Assembly: GCF_021404465.1 (NCBI RefSeq)
Contig: NZ_JABFTT010000002.1
Location: forward strand, 186,001 to 250,000
Length of the DNA: 64,000 nucleotides
Source: Billgrantia zhangzhouensis
GTDB taxonomy: Bacteria > Pseudomonadota > Gammaproteobacteria > Pseudomonadales > Halomonadaceae
Reading direction: 5' to 3'
Shown: positions 38,240 to 48,913 of the stretch, piece after piece
Layout of the letters: the number at the start of each line of letters is the position of its first letter
Numbering within the stretch: the first letter of the stretch is position 1
Notes under the pieces: model-generated
Databases searched by the model: none
The model's input: only the letters and a program-made list of their open reading frames with translations
Told to the model about the DNA's origin: nothing
Made by a program: the position numbers and the translations under genes

Positions 38240-38614
38240 GTGCCCCGCCTGGCGGCCTGGCTCGCCCGCCTTGGCCGGTGGCTACGCGGCGCCCTTGGGC
38301 TCGCGATGATCGGCCTGGTCAGGCTCTACCAGCTGGTGATAAGCCCCCTGCTGGGCCCACGCTGCCGCTTCTGGCCCAGCTGCTCGCACTACACGGTGGA
38401 AGCCATTCAGGTCCATGGCCCGCTGCGCGGCGGCTGGCTCGCCGTCAAGCGCATCGTGCGCTGCCATCCGGGTAGTGACGGAGGCATCGATCCTGTACCC
38501 GGCGGGCCCAGCGAGCGGCTCTGCCGCGAAGATCCCGAACTCGACGAGCATTTCCGCTGCCGCCATCATCATGACGCATGCCAGAGCGCCGAAGCCAAGA
38601 CCGGCCGCCTGTAG
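38240..38614 (+). CDS. yidD: YidD-family membrane protein insertion efficiency factor with His/Cys-rich tail
   Basis: 124 residues, GTG start three bases after hisI. The first 85 residues are a clear YidD: an amphipathic N-terminus, [31 protein letters not shown], and [24 protein letters not shown]. Normal YidD ends soon after; here about 35 more residues follow, with C95, H104, C107, H109-H111 and C114. That cluster could bind metal, which is striking beside Zur. YidD normally lies between rnpA and yidC, so this may be a second copy. Function of the tail is not known. Confidence 0.87.
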   Translation: MPRLAAWLARLGRWLRGALGLAMIGLVRLYQLVISPLLGPRCRFWPSCSHYTVEAIQVHGPLRGGWLAVKRIVRCHPGSDGGIDPVPGGPSERLCREDPELDEHFRCRHHHDACQSAEAKTGRL

Positions 38615-38700
38615 TAGCCCGCTACCACCCTCCTCCGGCTCATCGGTGACAGACTGATCCGTGGCACACCCACCACAACGAGTCGATGAGGAGACACGCC

Positions 38701-39282
38701 ATGCCTGCCAAGCGACTGCTCTTGCTGTGCGGCGACTTTGCCGAAGACTACGAAACCATGGTGCCGTTCCAGGCCCTCCAGGCCGTGGGGCATCGCGTCG
38801 ACGCCGTGTGTCCCGACAAGCGGGCCGGTGACAGCATTGCCACCGCCATTCATGATTTCGAAGGAGACCAGACCTATAGCGAGAAGCCGGGGCATCGCTT
38901 CACCCTCAACGCGGATTTCGCCGCGGTGGATCCGGCCGATTATGACGGTCTGGTCATCGCCGGCGGACGAGCCCCGGAATACCTGCGCCTGAACGATAAG
39001 GTCATTGGCCTGGTGCGTCATTTCTTCGAGGCCGACAAGCCGGTAGCGGCAATCTGCCATGGCGCCCAGTTGCTGGCGGCTGCCCGGGTGCTGGAGGGGC
39101 GTACCTGCTCGGCCTACCCAGCCTGCCGTCCCGAGGTGGAACTGGCCGGCGGGCGCTATGCCGACATCGCGGTGGACGATGCGGTCACCGACGGCAAGCT
39201 GGTCACCGCTCCGGCCTGGCCCGCCCATCCTGCATGGCTGGCCCAGTTCTTGGCCGTGCTGGGTACCCGAATCGAACATTAG
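38701..39282 (+). CDS. DJ-1/PfpI family protein
   Basis: 193-residue member of the DJ-1/PfpI/YhbO superfamily. It has the nucleophile elbow [18 protein letters not shown] with the conserved cysteine-histidine pair, and the acidic residue in the early DFAEDYE segment. Homologues are described as protein deglycases, glyoxalases or proteases. ATG 38701 follows GAGGAG. The 86 bases before it hold no obvious terminator. Substrate unknown. Confidence 0.9.
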   Translation: MPAKRLLLLCGDFAEDYETMVPFQALQAVGHRVDAVCPDKRAGDSIATAIHDFEGDQTYSEKPGHRFTLNADFAAVDPADYDGLVIAGGRAPEYLRLNDKVIGLVRHFFEADKPVAAICHGAQLLAAARVLEGRTCSAYPACRPEVELAGGRYADIAVDDAVTDGKLVTAPAWPAHPAWLAQFLAVLGTRIEH

Positions 39283-39365
39283 GCTCCCCGCGACACCGCC
39301 TTGCCCTGGCCCGTGCCTGACACCATGATGAAGAGATCGGCCGGGCCAGCAAGGGAGGGAAAGGT

Positions 39366-39773
39366 ATGTGCAGGCTTTTCATCGGTGCCGAACCGCAGCT
39401 CTGGGAGCCCCAGACGCGCTCCATGCGCCTCGACGGAGTCTCCACCAGTGTGCGCCTGGAGCGCTTCTTCTGGGCGATACTGGAAGAGATCGGCCGGCGC
39501 GACGGGCTCACCTTGAGCCAACTGGTGGCGAAGCTTTCGCGGGAGTGCGCGGAGGCTGGGCACGATCCTGCCAACTTCGCCTCTTTCCTGCGCGTATGCT
39601 GTGGCCGCTACCAGGCACTGCAATTGTCGGGAGAAATCCCTGTGGCGCGGGATGTCTCGATTGCCAGCCTGGATAGCGAGCGTATTCTCGAGCGTGAGCG
39701 TCGGCGCCATGTCGCCGCGCTCACACCGGGCCGGCGTCAGGCCGAGACGACCTCTTTCTCGGCAATCTCGTAG
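39366..39773 (+). CDS. Small ribbon-helix-helix domain protein
   Basis: 135 residues. The middle part RSMRLDGVSTSVRLERFFWAILEEIGRRDGLTLSQLVAKL matches the ribbon-helix-helix fold of Arc/MetJ-like DNA-binding proteins, in the subgroup with an aromatic-rich strand. The N-terminal MCRLFIGAEPQLWEP is characteristic of this conserved hypothetical family. Regulated targets are unknown. Its 3' end overlaps sufE on the opposite strand by 37 bases. Confidence 0.78.
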   Translation: MCRLFIGAEPQLWEPQTRSMRLDGVSTSVRLERFFWAILEEIGRRDGLTLSQLVAKLSRECAEAGHDPANFASFLRVCCGRYQALQLSGEIPVARDVSIASLDSERILERERRRHVAALTPGRRQAETTSFSAIS

Positions 39774-40168
39774 ATCTTGCCGAGCATGGCATGCAGCCCG
39801 TTGCTGCGCGTCGGCGAAAGGTGCTTGTCCAACCCCAGGTCCTCGAGGAAATGCGGGCTGGTATCGCGAATCTCGGTGGCAGGCCGATCGTTGTAGATGC
39901 GCATCAGTACCGCGATCAGGCCGGAGACGATGGCAGCATCCGATATCGCATCGAAGTGCAGTACGTCACCTTCGCGACGGTGGTGCATCCAGACGTTCGA
40001 CTGGCAGCCCTGAATCTTGCGTTCCGGGGTCTTCCACTCTTCGGGAAATGCCGGCAGCTGCTTGCCCATGTCGATGATGTACTGGTAGCGATCCATCCAG
40101 TTGTCGAACATCTCGAACTCTTCCAGCAGCGCTTGTTGAGCCTGTTCGGCCGTGGCTTCGGTAGTCAT
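39737..40168 (-). CDS. sufE: SufE family cysteine desulfuration protein
   Basis: 143-residue sulfur acceptor that takes persulfide from a cysteine desulfurase for Fe-S assembly (or the CsdE role with CsdA). The reactive cysteine is C55 in RKIQGCQSNVW, and the C-terminal half contains LSPTRSNGLHAMLGKIYEIA. ATG 40168 follows GGGAGACGAC; the longer frame upstream reaches into the recombinase gene. It stands alone, away from sufS or csdA, so SufE versus CsdE cannot be settled. Confidence 0.91.
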   Translation of the reverse strand: MTTEATAEQAQQALLEEFEMFDNWMDRYQYIIDMGKQLPAFPEEWKTPERKIQGCQSNVWMHHRREGDVLHFDAISDAAIVSGLIAVLMRIYNDRPATEIRDTSPHFLEDLGLDKHLSPTRSNGLHAMLGKIYEIAEKEVVSA

Positions 40169-40196
40169 GTCGTCTCCCGTATTGGCTTGTCCACCA

Positions 40197-41441
40197 TTAT
40201 ACCGGGTCGGCCGCCCTGCCGGGCAATCCATGGGCCGACTGTTGGCGATGCCACTCCTCATCTTCGGTATGGAGGTATTGTGCGGTGGTGTCCAGCCGGG
40301 CATGGCGGGCGGTGCTGGCCAGATAGCGTAGCTCCACGCCGGCCTGGGCCTGATGCGTGAGCGCGGTATGGCGTAGCCAGTGAGGGGTGGCGCTGCGCAA
40401 CCGCGCCACCTGTGCCGTCGCCGTATCGCCGGCCTCGGTTTCCAGGGCCGAGGCGGCCTGGCGAAAGGTGTCGCGTATCAGGCGGTAGAGCTGGTTGTCG
40501 CCCAGGCCACGCTGGCCGTCCAGACCGCGCAGCACGGGGCCTGCCTCCCCGGGCGCAGGCTCGACGGTTAGGCCGAGTTCACGCCGCCACTCGCGTAGCA
40601 GGAGCAGCATGTCGTCGGGCACCGGTATCCGGGCAGCCTTGTCGCCCTTCCCCACCACGCGCCACCACCAGCGTCCTTCGCGCTGAAAGAAGTCGCCCAT
40701 CTCGGCGCCGGCCATCTCGCCGATACGCGGTGCCAGCAGGTAAGCGAAGCCGAATATCACGCGCCGACGCTGCCATAGATAGCGCTCGCGAGCGCTGGCG
40801 CCGTCTTCCAGGGGCTGGGTGAGCCACTGCCAGAACCACTCCCACAGCGGGCGCTCCAGGTAGCGATCGATACCCGCGCACCGATTGTCGAGCCGGCGTC
40901 GCTTGTCGCGCATCAGGCGAAACGGATTGTGTGCGACCCACCCTGCCTCGACCAGCCAGGCAAACATGCCTTGCAGAATCACCAGGCTCTGCCTGCGGCT
41001 GGTCGGCGACAGCGGTCCGCGAAACGGCCGCCAATCCGGTGCGTGTCGAGGTCGTGGCGGTCCCACCCAGAGATGGCGCGGCGCGGGCGAAGCCAGGAAG
41101 GCTTCAAAGGTATCCAGGTCCTGGCGGCGCAATTGCCCCAAATCCCGGCCCTGATGCTCCAGCCATAGCAACAGCCGCTCGGCTTCCCGGCGATAGGCCC
41201 GCAGGGTTTGCGGGCTGGCACGGAACTCGGCAAGCCACAGGGCCACGGCTTCGGCATCGCTGCTGGCCGCGATACGAGCAGCGCCATTCGCGTTGGCCGC
41301 GATAGGCGTTGCCGGTGGAATGAGGCGGCTTCCCACTGCATGGCGAACCGGCTCCCACCCCTGGTTTGGGTTTGCGGCGGGGTCGCTGCCGCCCTCTTCG
41401 CGCAGATCTTGCTCGTGTAACTCTCGTTCGTGTTCGTGCAT
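40197..41441 (-). CDS. Tyrosine-type site-specific recombinase/integrase
   Basis: 414 residues. A Gln/Glu-rich N-terminus, a SAM-like core-binding domain (ALWLAEFRASPQTLRAYRREAERLLLWLEHQGRDL) and a catalytic domain with the full set: Arg in LLAPRIGEMA, Lys in VVGKGDKAARIP, His-x-x-Arg in TPHWLRHTALTH, His in ARHARLDT and Tyr in TAQYLH. It should therefore be active. It faces away from a KfrA-like gene across an AT-rich palindromic region. No phage genes or attachment repeats are evident nearby, so it looks like a resident chromosomal recombinase rather than part of an integrated element. Confidence 0.9.
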   Translation of the reverse strand: MHEHERELHEQDLREEGGSDPAANPNQGWEPVRHAVGSRLIPPATPIAANANGAARIAASSDAEAVALWLAEFRASPQTLRAYRREAERLLLWLEHQGRDLGQLRRQDLDTFEAFLASPAPRHLWVGPPRPRHAPDWRPFRGPLSPTSRRQSLVILQGMFAWLVEAGWVAHNPFRLMRDKRRRLDNRCAGIDRYLERPLWEWFWQWLTQPLEDGASARERYLWQRRRVIFGFAYLLAPRIGEMAGAEMGDFFQREGRWWWRVVGKGDKAARIPVPDDMLLLLREWRRELGLTVEPAPGEAGPVLRGLDGQRGLGDNQLYRLIRDTFRQAASALETEAGDTATAQVARLRSATPHWLRHTALTHQAQAGVELRYLASTARHARLDTTAQYLHTEDEEWHRQQSAHGLPGRAADPV

Positions 41442-41512
41442 CGCTCGTGTCGTCTGTCCTGCGCCGCGCTTGTCGTCTCTGTGCAGAAGTGTCGCGTGTA
41501 GTGACTATAAAT

Positions 41513-41585
41513 TCAAGATAATACGGGTAATCTTGAGTTTATATTTTATCATTACATAAATTACGTAATTACGCTTTGATGTAAT
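41513..41585. promoter_or_regulatory. AT-rich palindrome cluster between recombinase and KfrA-like genes
   Basis: In a high-GC genome this segment is AT-rich. It has an inverted repeat TCAAGAT-N10-ATCTTGA (41513-41519/41530-41536), a perfect 12-base palindrome AATTACGTAATT (41559-41570), and repeated ATTAC/GTAAT pentamers at 41551, 41560, 41565, 41568 and 41581. It probably holds both divergent promoters and an operator; KfrA proteins on plasmids repress their own promoters. Confidence 0.55.
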
Positions 41586-41711
41586 TTCCTTTCCGCTTTG
41601 GCCGAAAGTCGCTATGCTTAGTTAGCCGAGCGGGCGCATGGGACGGTAACAACAAGCGACGCCTGCCGCGTGACGCAAGGATCAGCCATCACACCACACA
41701 AGGAGACTGTC

Positions 41712-42755
41712 ATGGCACGCAGCGGTGTGCAGTACGTGGACGTCCAACAGGCCATCGAAACCCTGCTGGCCAAGGGGGAAGCGCCCAGCGTTCAAAAAAT
41801 TCGCGACGTGCTGGGAACTGGCAGTTTCACCACCATCAGCGATCATCTAAGGGAGTGGCGGTTTCAGCGCGAGTCCAGTCGCGACCTGCCTGCTTCCCAG
41901 GCAATGCCTGAACCGGTGCTGAGATTGGCGGAGAGCTTGTGGCACAAGGCTCAGGAGTCCGCCGGAGAGGCACTGTCGGGCTACCGTGGAGAGGCCGATC
42001 GTCGTGTGGCGGATGCGCAGGCTGCCATGCAGGAAGCACAGCGCCAGGTGGAAAATGCCGAGCAGCGCGAAGCCGCTCTGGCGGCGCACCTGGCGGGCAC
42101 GGAACAGCGGCTCGAGCAGCGCAGTGCCGCGCTGGCGAAAGCCGAGAGCGAGCGCGACCAGTGGCAGGAGCGCTCACGCCAACTGGAACAGCGCCTGAGC
42201 CGCACCCTGCAGCAGCTCGACAAGTTGCAGCGGGAGAATGAGCAGCAGATGCAAGCGCACCAGCAGGCGTTGGCCGACCGCGACGCCCAGCAACTGGCGC
42301 GCCTTAACCAGGAAGAGCAGCGCCACGAGGCTGCCGAGGCACGCCTGATGAGCCTGCTCGACGAAGCGCGTCAGGAGCGGATGTCGGCAGAGAAGCGACA
42401 CGACGCCACAATAGCGCAACTCGAGAAGCGTCAGGAGAACATGCAGCGGCAGTTGCACGAGACCCAGGCGGCGCTGGCCAAGGAGGAAAAGCAGCATCGC
42501 GAGACCCAGTGGGCCAGGAGCCGTGCCGAAGAGCGCATCGATACCCTGCGCCACGAGCAGTCGCTGCTGCAGGCCCGCATCGAGGACCAGAAACGCCACA
42601 TCGACGAGCAGGCGGCACGCCTGCGCACGCTGGAAGCGGAGCTGATGCGGCGCACCTGGCAGCCTGACGAGGAAGGAAAGCCCTTACGTCGTGCGGAACG
42701 GGGAGCCGAAATGCAGGAAGGCTCCAAGGTAGAGCCTTCCGAGAGCGTTCGCTGA
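41712..42755 (+). CDS. KfrA-like DNA-binding coiled-coil protein
   Basis: 347 residues. The first 60 (VQQAIETLLAKGEAPSVQKIRDVLGTGSFTTISDHLREWR) match the KfrA N-terminal DNA-binding domain, a helix-turn-helix known from plasmid partition and stability proteins. The rest is a nearly continuous alpha-helical coiled coil (about 260 residues, rich in Gln, Glu, Ala and Arg). ATG 41712 follows AGGAGACTG. On plasmids KfrA is autoregulated and filament-like; a chromosomal copy beside a tyrosine recombinase is unusual. A 9-bp inverted repeat lies at its 3' end (42716-42740). Confidence 0.85.
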   Translation: MARSGVQYVDVQQAIETLLAKGEAPSVQKIRDVLGTGSFTTISDHLREWRFQRESSRDLPASQAMPEPVLRLAESLWHKAQESAGEALSGYRGEADRRVADAQAAMQEAQRQVENAEQREAALAAHLAGTEQRLEQRSAALAKAESERDQWQERSRQLEQRLSRTLQQLDKLQRENEQQMQAHQQALADRDAQQLARLNQEEQRHEAAEARLMSLLDEARQERMSAEKRHDATIAQLEKRQENMQRQLHETQAALAKEEKQHRETQWARSRAEERIDTLRHEQSLLQARIEDQKRHIDEQAARLRTLEAELMRRTWQPDEEGKPLRRAERGAEMQEGSKVEPSESVR

Positions 42756-42832
42756 ATGACCGGCACGCCTTACGGGTGGCGCCCCATACGAACCATGGCG
42801 ATGCCGCGAAATGCGGCTCGCCGTATTGGATA

Positions 42833-43423
42833 TCAGCGATAGTAGGCGTTGGTGGTATCCGTGTGGTCGGTTACGTCGCGGATGCCGGCGAGTTCAGGAA
42901 TGCGTTCCATCAGGGTCTTCTCCACCCCCTCCTTGAGGGTCAGGTCCACCGCCGCACAACCCTGGCAGCCGCCGCCGAAGGCCAGTACCGCCACCTGATC
43001 CTCGGTCAGTTCGACCAGCTTGATCTCGCCGCCGTGGGCGGCCAGGCCGGGATTGATTTCGCTGTAGAGGATGTAGTTGACGCGATCCTCGAGCGGACTA
43101 TCGGCGTTGACCTTGGGCATCTTGGCATTGGGCGCCTTGATGGTGAGTTGGCCGCCCATGCGATCGGCATTGAAGTCGACGACCGCCTCCTCGAGGAAGG
43201 GAATGCTGTTCTTGTCGACCAGTACGACGATTTTCTCGAGCTCCAGCCGCTGGTCGGTGGGCTCCTCCTCGCCAGGCCGACAGTAGGCCAGGCAGGTCTC
43301 GGCATAGGGCGTACCTGGCTGAGTGATGAAGATGCGCACGGCAATCCCTTCGACGTTCTGCTTTTCGAGCAGCTCGGCGAGGTAGTCCTGGGCGCTGTCG
43401 GTAATCTGGATGATCTCGCTCAT
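42833..43423 (-). CDS. nfuA: Fe-S biogenesis scaffold protein NfuA
   Basis: 196-residue carrier delivering 4Fe-4S clusters. The N-terminal half is a degenerate A-type domain ([20 protein letters not shown]), and the C-terminal Nfu domain carries the cluster-binding cysteines C153 and C156 in [16 protein letters not shown]. Length and architecture match E. coli NfuA. It diverges from metH and converges with the KfrA-like gene. Confidence 0.96.
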   Translation of the reverse strand: MSEIIQITDSAQDYLAELLEKQNVEGIAVRIFITQPGTPYAETCLAYCRPGEEEPTDQRLELEKIVVLVDKNSIPFLEEAVVDFNADRMGGQLTIKAPNAKMPKVNADSPLEDRVNYILYSEINPGLAAHGGEIKLVELTEDQVAVLAFGGGCQGCAAVDLTLKEGVEKTLMERIPELAGIRDVTDHTDTTNAYYR

Positions 43424-43486
43424 GGTGTTCTCGCTGGTCGGGCACGGTCGCGCGGACCGGCCATAGATGACATGCCATTATGGTAA

Positions 43487-43562
43487 GCAAAAGCCTGCTT
43501 CGAGACAATCCCGACTGTTTTGCTCGGTTTTTGACCAGCCCTGCCTTCAAGGCGCTGGTTTT
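43487..43562 (+). promoter_or_regulatory. Structured leader with terminator-like hairpin upstream of metH
   Basis: GCAAAA (43487) pairs with TTTTGC (43518), and downstream a hairpin of CCAGC/GCTGG enclosing GCCTT/AAGGC (43535-43558) is followed by TTTT. No plus-strand gene lies upstream that it could terminate. It may be an attenuator or the end of a small RNA. I found no cobalamin riboswitch signature in the 243-base interval. Confidence 0.35.
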
Positions 43563-43666
43563 GCTACCATGGCGGGCCGACATGACCGCCTACGCCCGTA
43601 GCTCACAAGAATCCGCGGGGCGGCCCCAAACCCTGGACGTGACTTCGCTGGAGATAGACCCGACCC

Positions 43667-47380
<3,714 letters not shown>

Positions 47381-47398
47381 TAGGTCACCATTCGACAC

Positions 47399-47426
47399 CG
47401 CCCGTGCCACCGGCACGGGCGTTTTT
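47399..47426 (+). terminator. Rho-independent terminator of metH
   Basis: A 10-bp GC-rich stem (CGCCCGTGCC / GGCACGGGCG) with a 3-base ACC loop directly followed by TTTTT, 18 bases after the metH stop. A textbook terminator. Confidence 0.88.
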
Positions 47427-47446
47427 CAGACGAGCCGATAGTACGG

Positions 47447-48775
47447 ATGTTACCCGACTCCATTCGCCGCCGGAGAATCCTGCGCCTCGCTCTGCCGATC
47501 ATCGCTGCCATGGTCACCCAGAGCCTGATCAACCTGATCGATGCGGCCTTGGTTGGCTCGCTCGGCGAAGTGCCGCTGGCCGGCGTGGGTATAGGCGGCT
47601 ACGCCATGTTCCTGATCACCGCACTGGTGTTCGGGCTCTCGTCGGGGGTACAGGCACAGACCGCCTGGCGGCACGGTGAACAGGCCTGGCAACTGCGTGC
47701 CCTGCCGCTCAATGCCGGGCTTGCGATTGCCCTGCTCGTGTCGCTGCCCGTTACCCTGCTCTGCCTGTGGCAGGCGCCATGGCTGCTGGGATGGCTCAAC
47801 CCCAGCGCCGAGGTCACCGACGTCGCGGTGGAGTACTTCCGCTGGCGAGTGTTGTCACTCGCCGCCGTGGCGATGATCTTCTGCTTTCGCGGCTATTGGA
47901 ACGGCATCCAGCAGAGCGGCTTCTACCTGCGCATCATGCTGGTGATGCACGTCGTCAACGTGCTCGCCAGCATCTGTCTGATCTTCGGCTACCTCGGGCT
48001 GCCCGCCATGGGGGCGGCAGGCGCTGGCGCGGGAACCACCCTTTCGCTGTTCGCCGGGCTCGGTCTGTGGGCTTGGGTCAGCACCCGTCATGCCGTCGCC
48101 TGCGGTTTCATGACGCGTCTGCCGGAACGTCCCACGCTGCTGACGACCCTGCGCCTGGCCACGCCGCACTCCTTTCAGCAGTTATGGTTCGCTGCCGGTT
48201 ACGCCGTACTGTTCTGGATCCTGGGCCAGATCGATACCGCCAGCGTGGCGGTGGGTCACGTGCTGGTGAACCTGTCGCTGCTGCTGGTCCTGCCCGGTGT
48301 GGGGCTGGGCATGGCCGCGATGAGCCTGGTGGGCCAGTCGCTTGGCGAACAGGCCCATGGCGAGGCTCATCGCTGGGGCTGGGAGGTTGTGCGCCTGGCC
48401 TGGCTGTGCCTGGCGTCACTGGCGCTACCCATGACGCTATGGCCCGAGTATGTCCTGGGGTGGTTCCTGCATGACCCCGAGCTGATCGCCCTGGCTCGGC
48501 TGCCGCTGCAGTTGACTGCCGTAATGATCGTGCTGGATGCTGCTGCCCTGGTATTGGGACAGGCCCTGCTGGGCGCCGGGGCCAACCGTACCGTGATGAC
48601 GACCACCCTCAGCCTGCAGTGGCTGGTCTTCCTGCCTCTGGCCTGGTGGGTTGGCGTGGCCATGGAACAAGGGCTGCTGGGCATCTGGTGGGTGCAGCTT
48701 GGCTACCGTTGCTTGAACTCGCTGTGGTTTGCCGCGATCTGGCAGCGCCGCCAGTGGCTCAGGGTGCAGTTCTGA
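47447..48775 (+). CDS. MATE family efflux transporter (DinF type)
   Basis: 442-residue membrane protein with about twelve helices. The N-terminus RRILRLALPIIAAMVTQSLINLIDAALVGSLGEVPLAGVGIG is the MATE motif, and the internal repeat begins LRLATPHSFQQLWFAAGY. It should export cationic or amphipathic compounds in exchange for sodium or protons. Start ATG 47447 lies only 20 bases past the metH terminator; no clear ribosome-binding site. Substrates cannot be predicted. Confidence 0.9.
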   Translation: MLPDSIRRRRILRLALPIIAAMVTQSLINLIDAALVGSLGEVPLAGVGIGGYAMFLITALVFGLSSGVQAQTAWRHGEQAWQLRALPLNAGLAIALLVSLPVTLLCLWQAPWLLGWLNPSAEVTDVAVEYFRWRVLSLAAVAMIFCFRGYWNGIQQSGFYLRIMLVMHVVNVLASICLIFGYLGLPAMGAAGAGAGTTLSLFAGLGLWAWVSTRHAVACGFMTRLPERPTLLTTLRLATPHSFQQLWFAAGYAVLFWILGQIDTASVAVGHVLVNLSLLLVLPGVGLGMAAMSLVGQSLGEQAHGEAHRWGWEVVRLAWLCLASLALPMTLWPEYVLGWFLHDPELIALARLPLQLTAVMIVLDAAALVLGQALLGAGANRTVMTTTLSLQWLVFLPLAWWVGVAMEQGLLGIWWVQLGYRCLNSLWFAAIWQRRQWLRVQF

Positions 48776-48792
48776 GAAGACGGGAGACCCTC

Positions 48793-48821
48793 TTGACGCT
48801 TTATATGTCTTTACGTATAAA
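48793..48821 (+). promoter_or_regulatory. Strong sigma70-type promoter upstream of the sulfite reductase genes
   Basis: TTGACG and TATAAA are separated by exactly 17 bases, in an AT-rich island. The predicted start leaves an untranslated leader of about 85 bases before cysI. It ends just before an inverted repeat. Confidence 0.75.
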
Positions 48822-48833
48822 AAATATGAATAT

Positions 48834-48852
48834 TTATTCTTTCATAGAATAA
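48834..48852. promoter_or_regulatory. Inverted repeat in the cysI leader
   Basis: TTATTCT-TTCAT-AGAATAA, a perfect 7-bp inverted repeat just downstream of the predicted start site. It could be an operator or an RNA hairpin. A CysB site would be expected in this neighbourhood, but I cannot assign one. Confidence 0.4.
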
Positions 48853-48913
48853 TGCAGGGGCGTTATGGTGCCCCCTGACGCTTCGCCAATCCCCTATCAG
48901 CAGGACCGGCTGC

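Noticed and set aside
40169-41711. Integrated element with attachment sites around the tyrosine recombinase
   Set aside because: Flanking genes are core (sufE, nfuA), no tRNA gene or flanking direct repeats were seen, and the only partner is the KfrA-like gene.
42716-42740. GGAAGGCTC...GAGCCTTCC hairpin as terminator for nfuA
   Set aside because: It lies inside the KfrA-like coding region about 90 bases beyond nfuA, and the minus-strand sequence after it has no T-tract.
43424-43666. Cobalamin riboswitch upstream of metH
   Set aside because: I could not find a B12-box-like conserved segment or the expected multi-helix layout; only simple hairpins are present.
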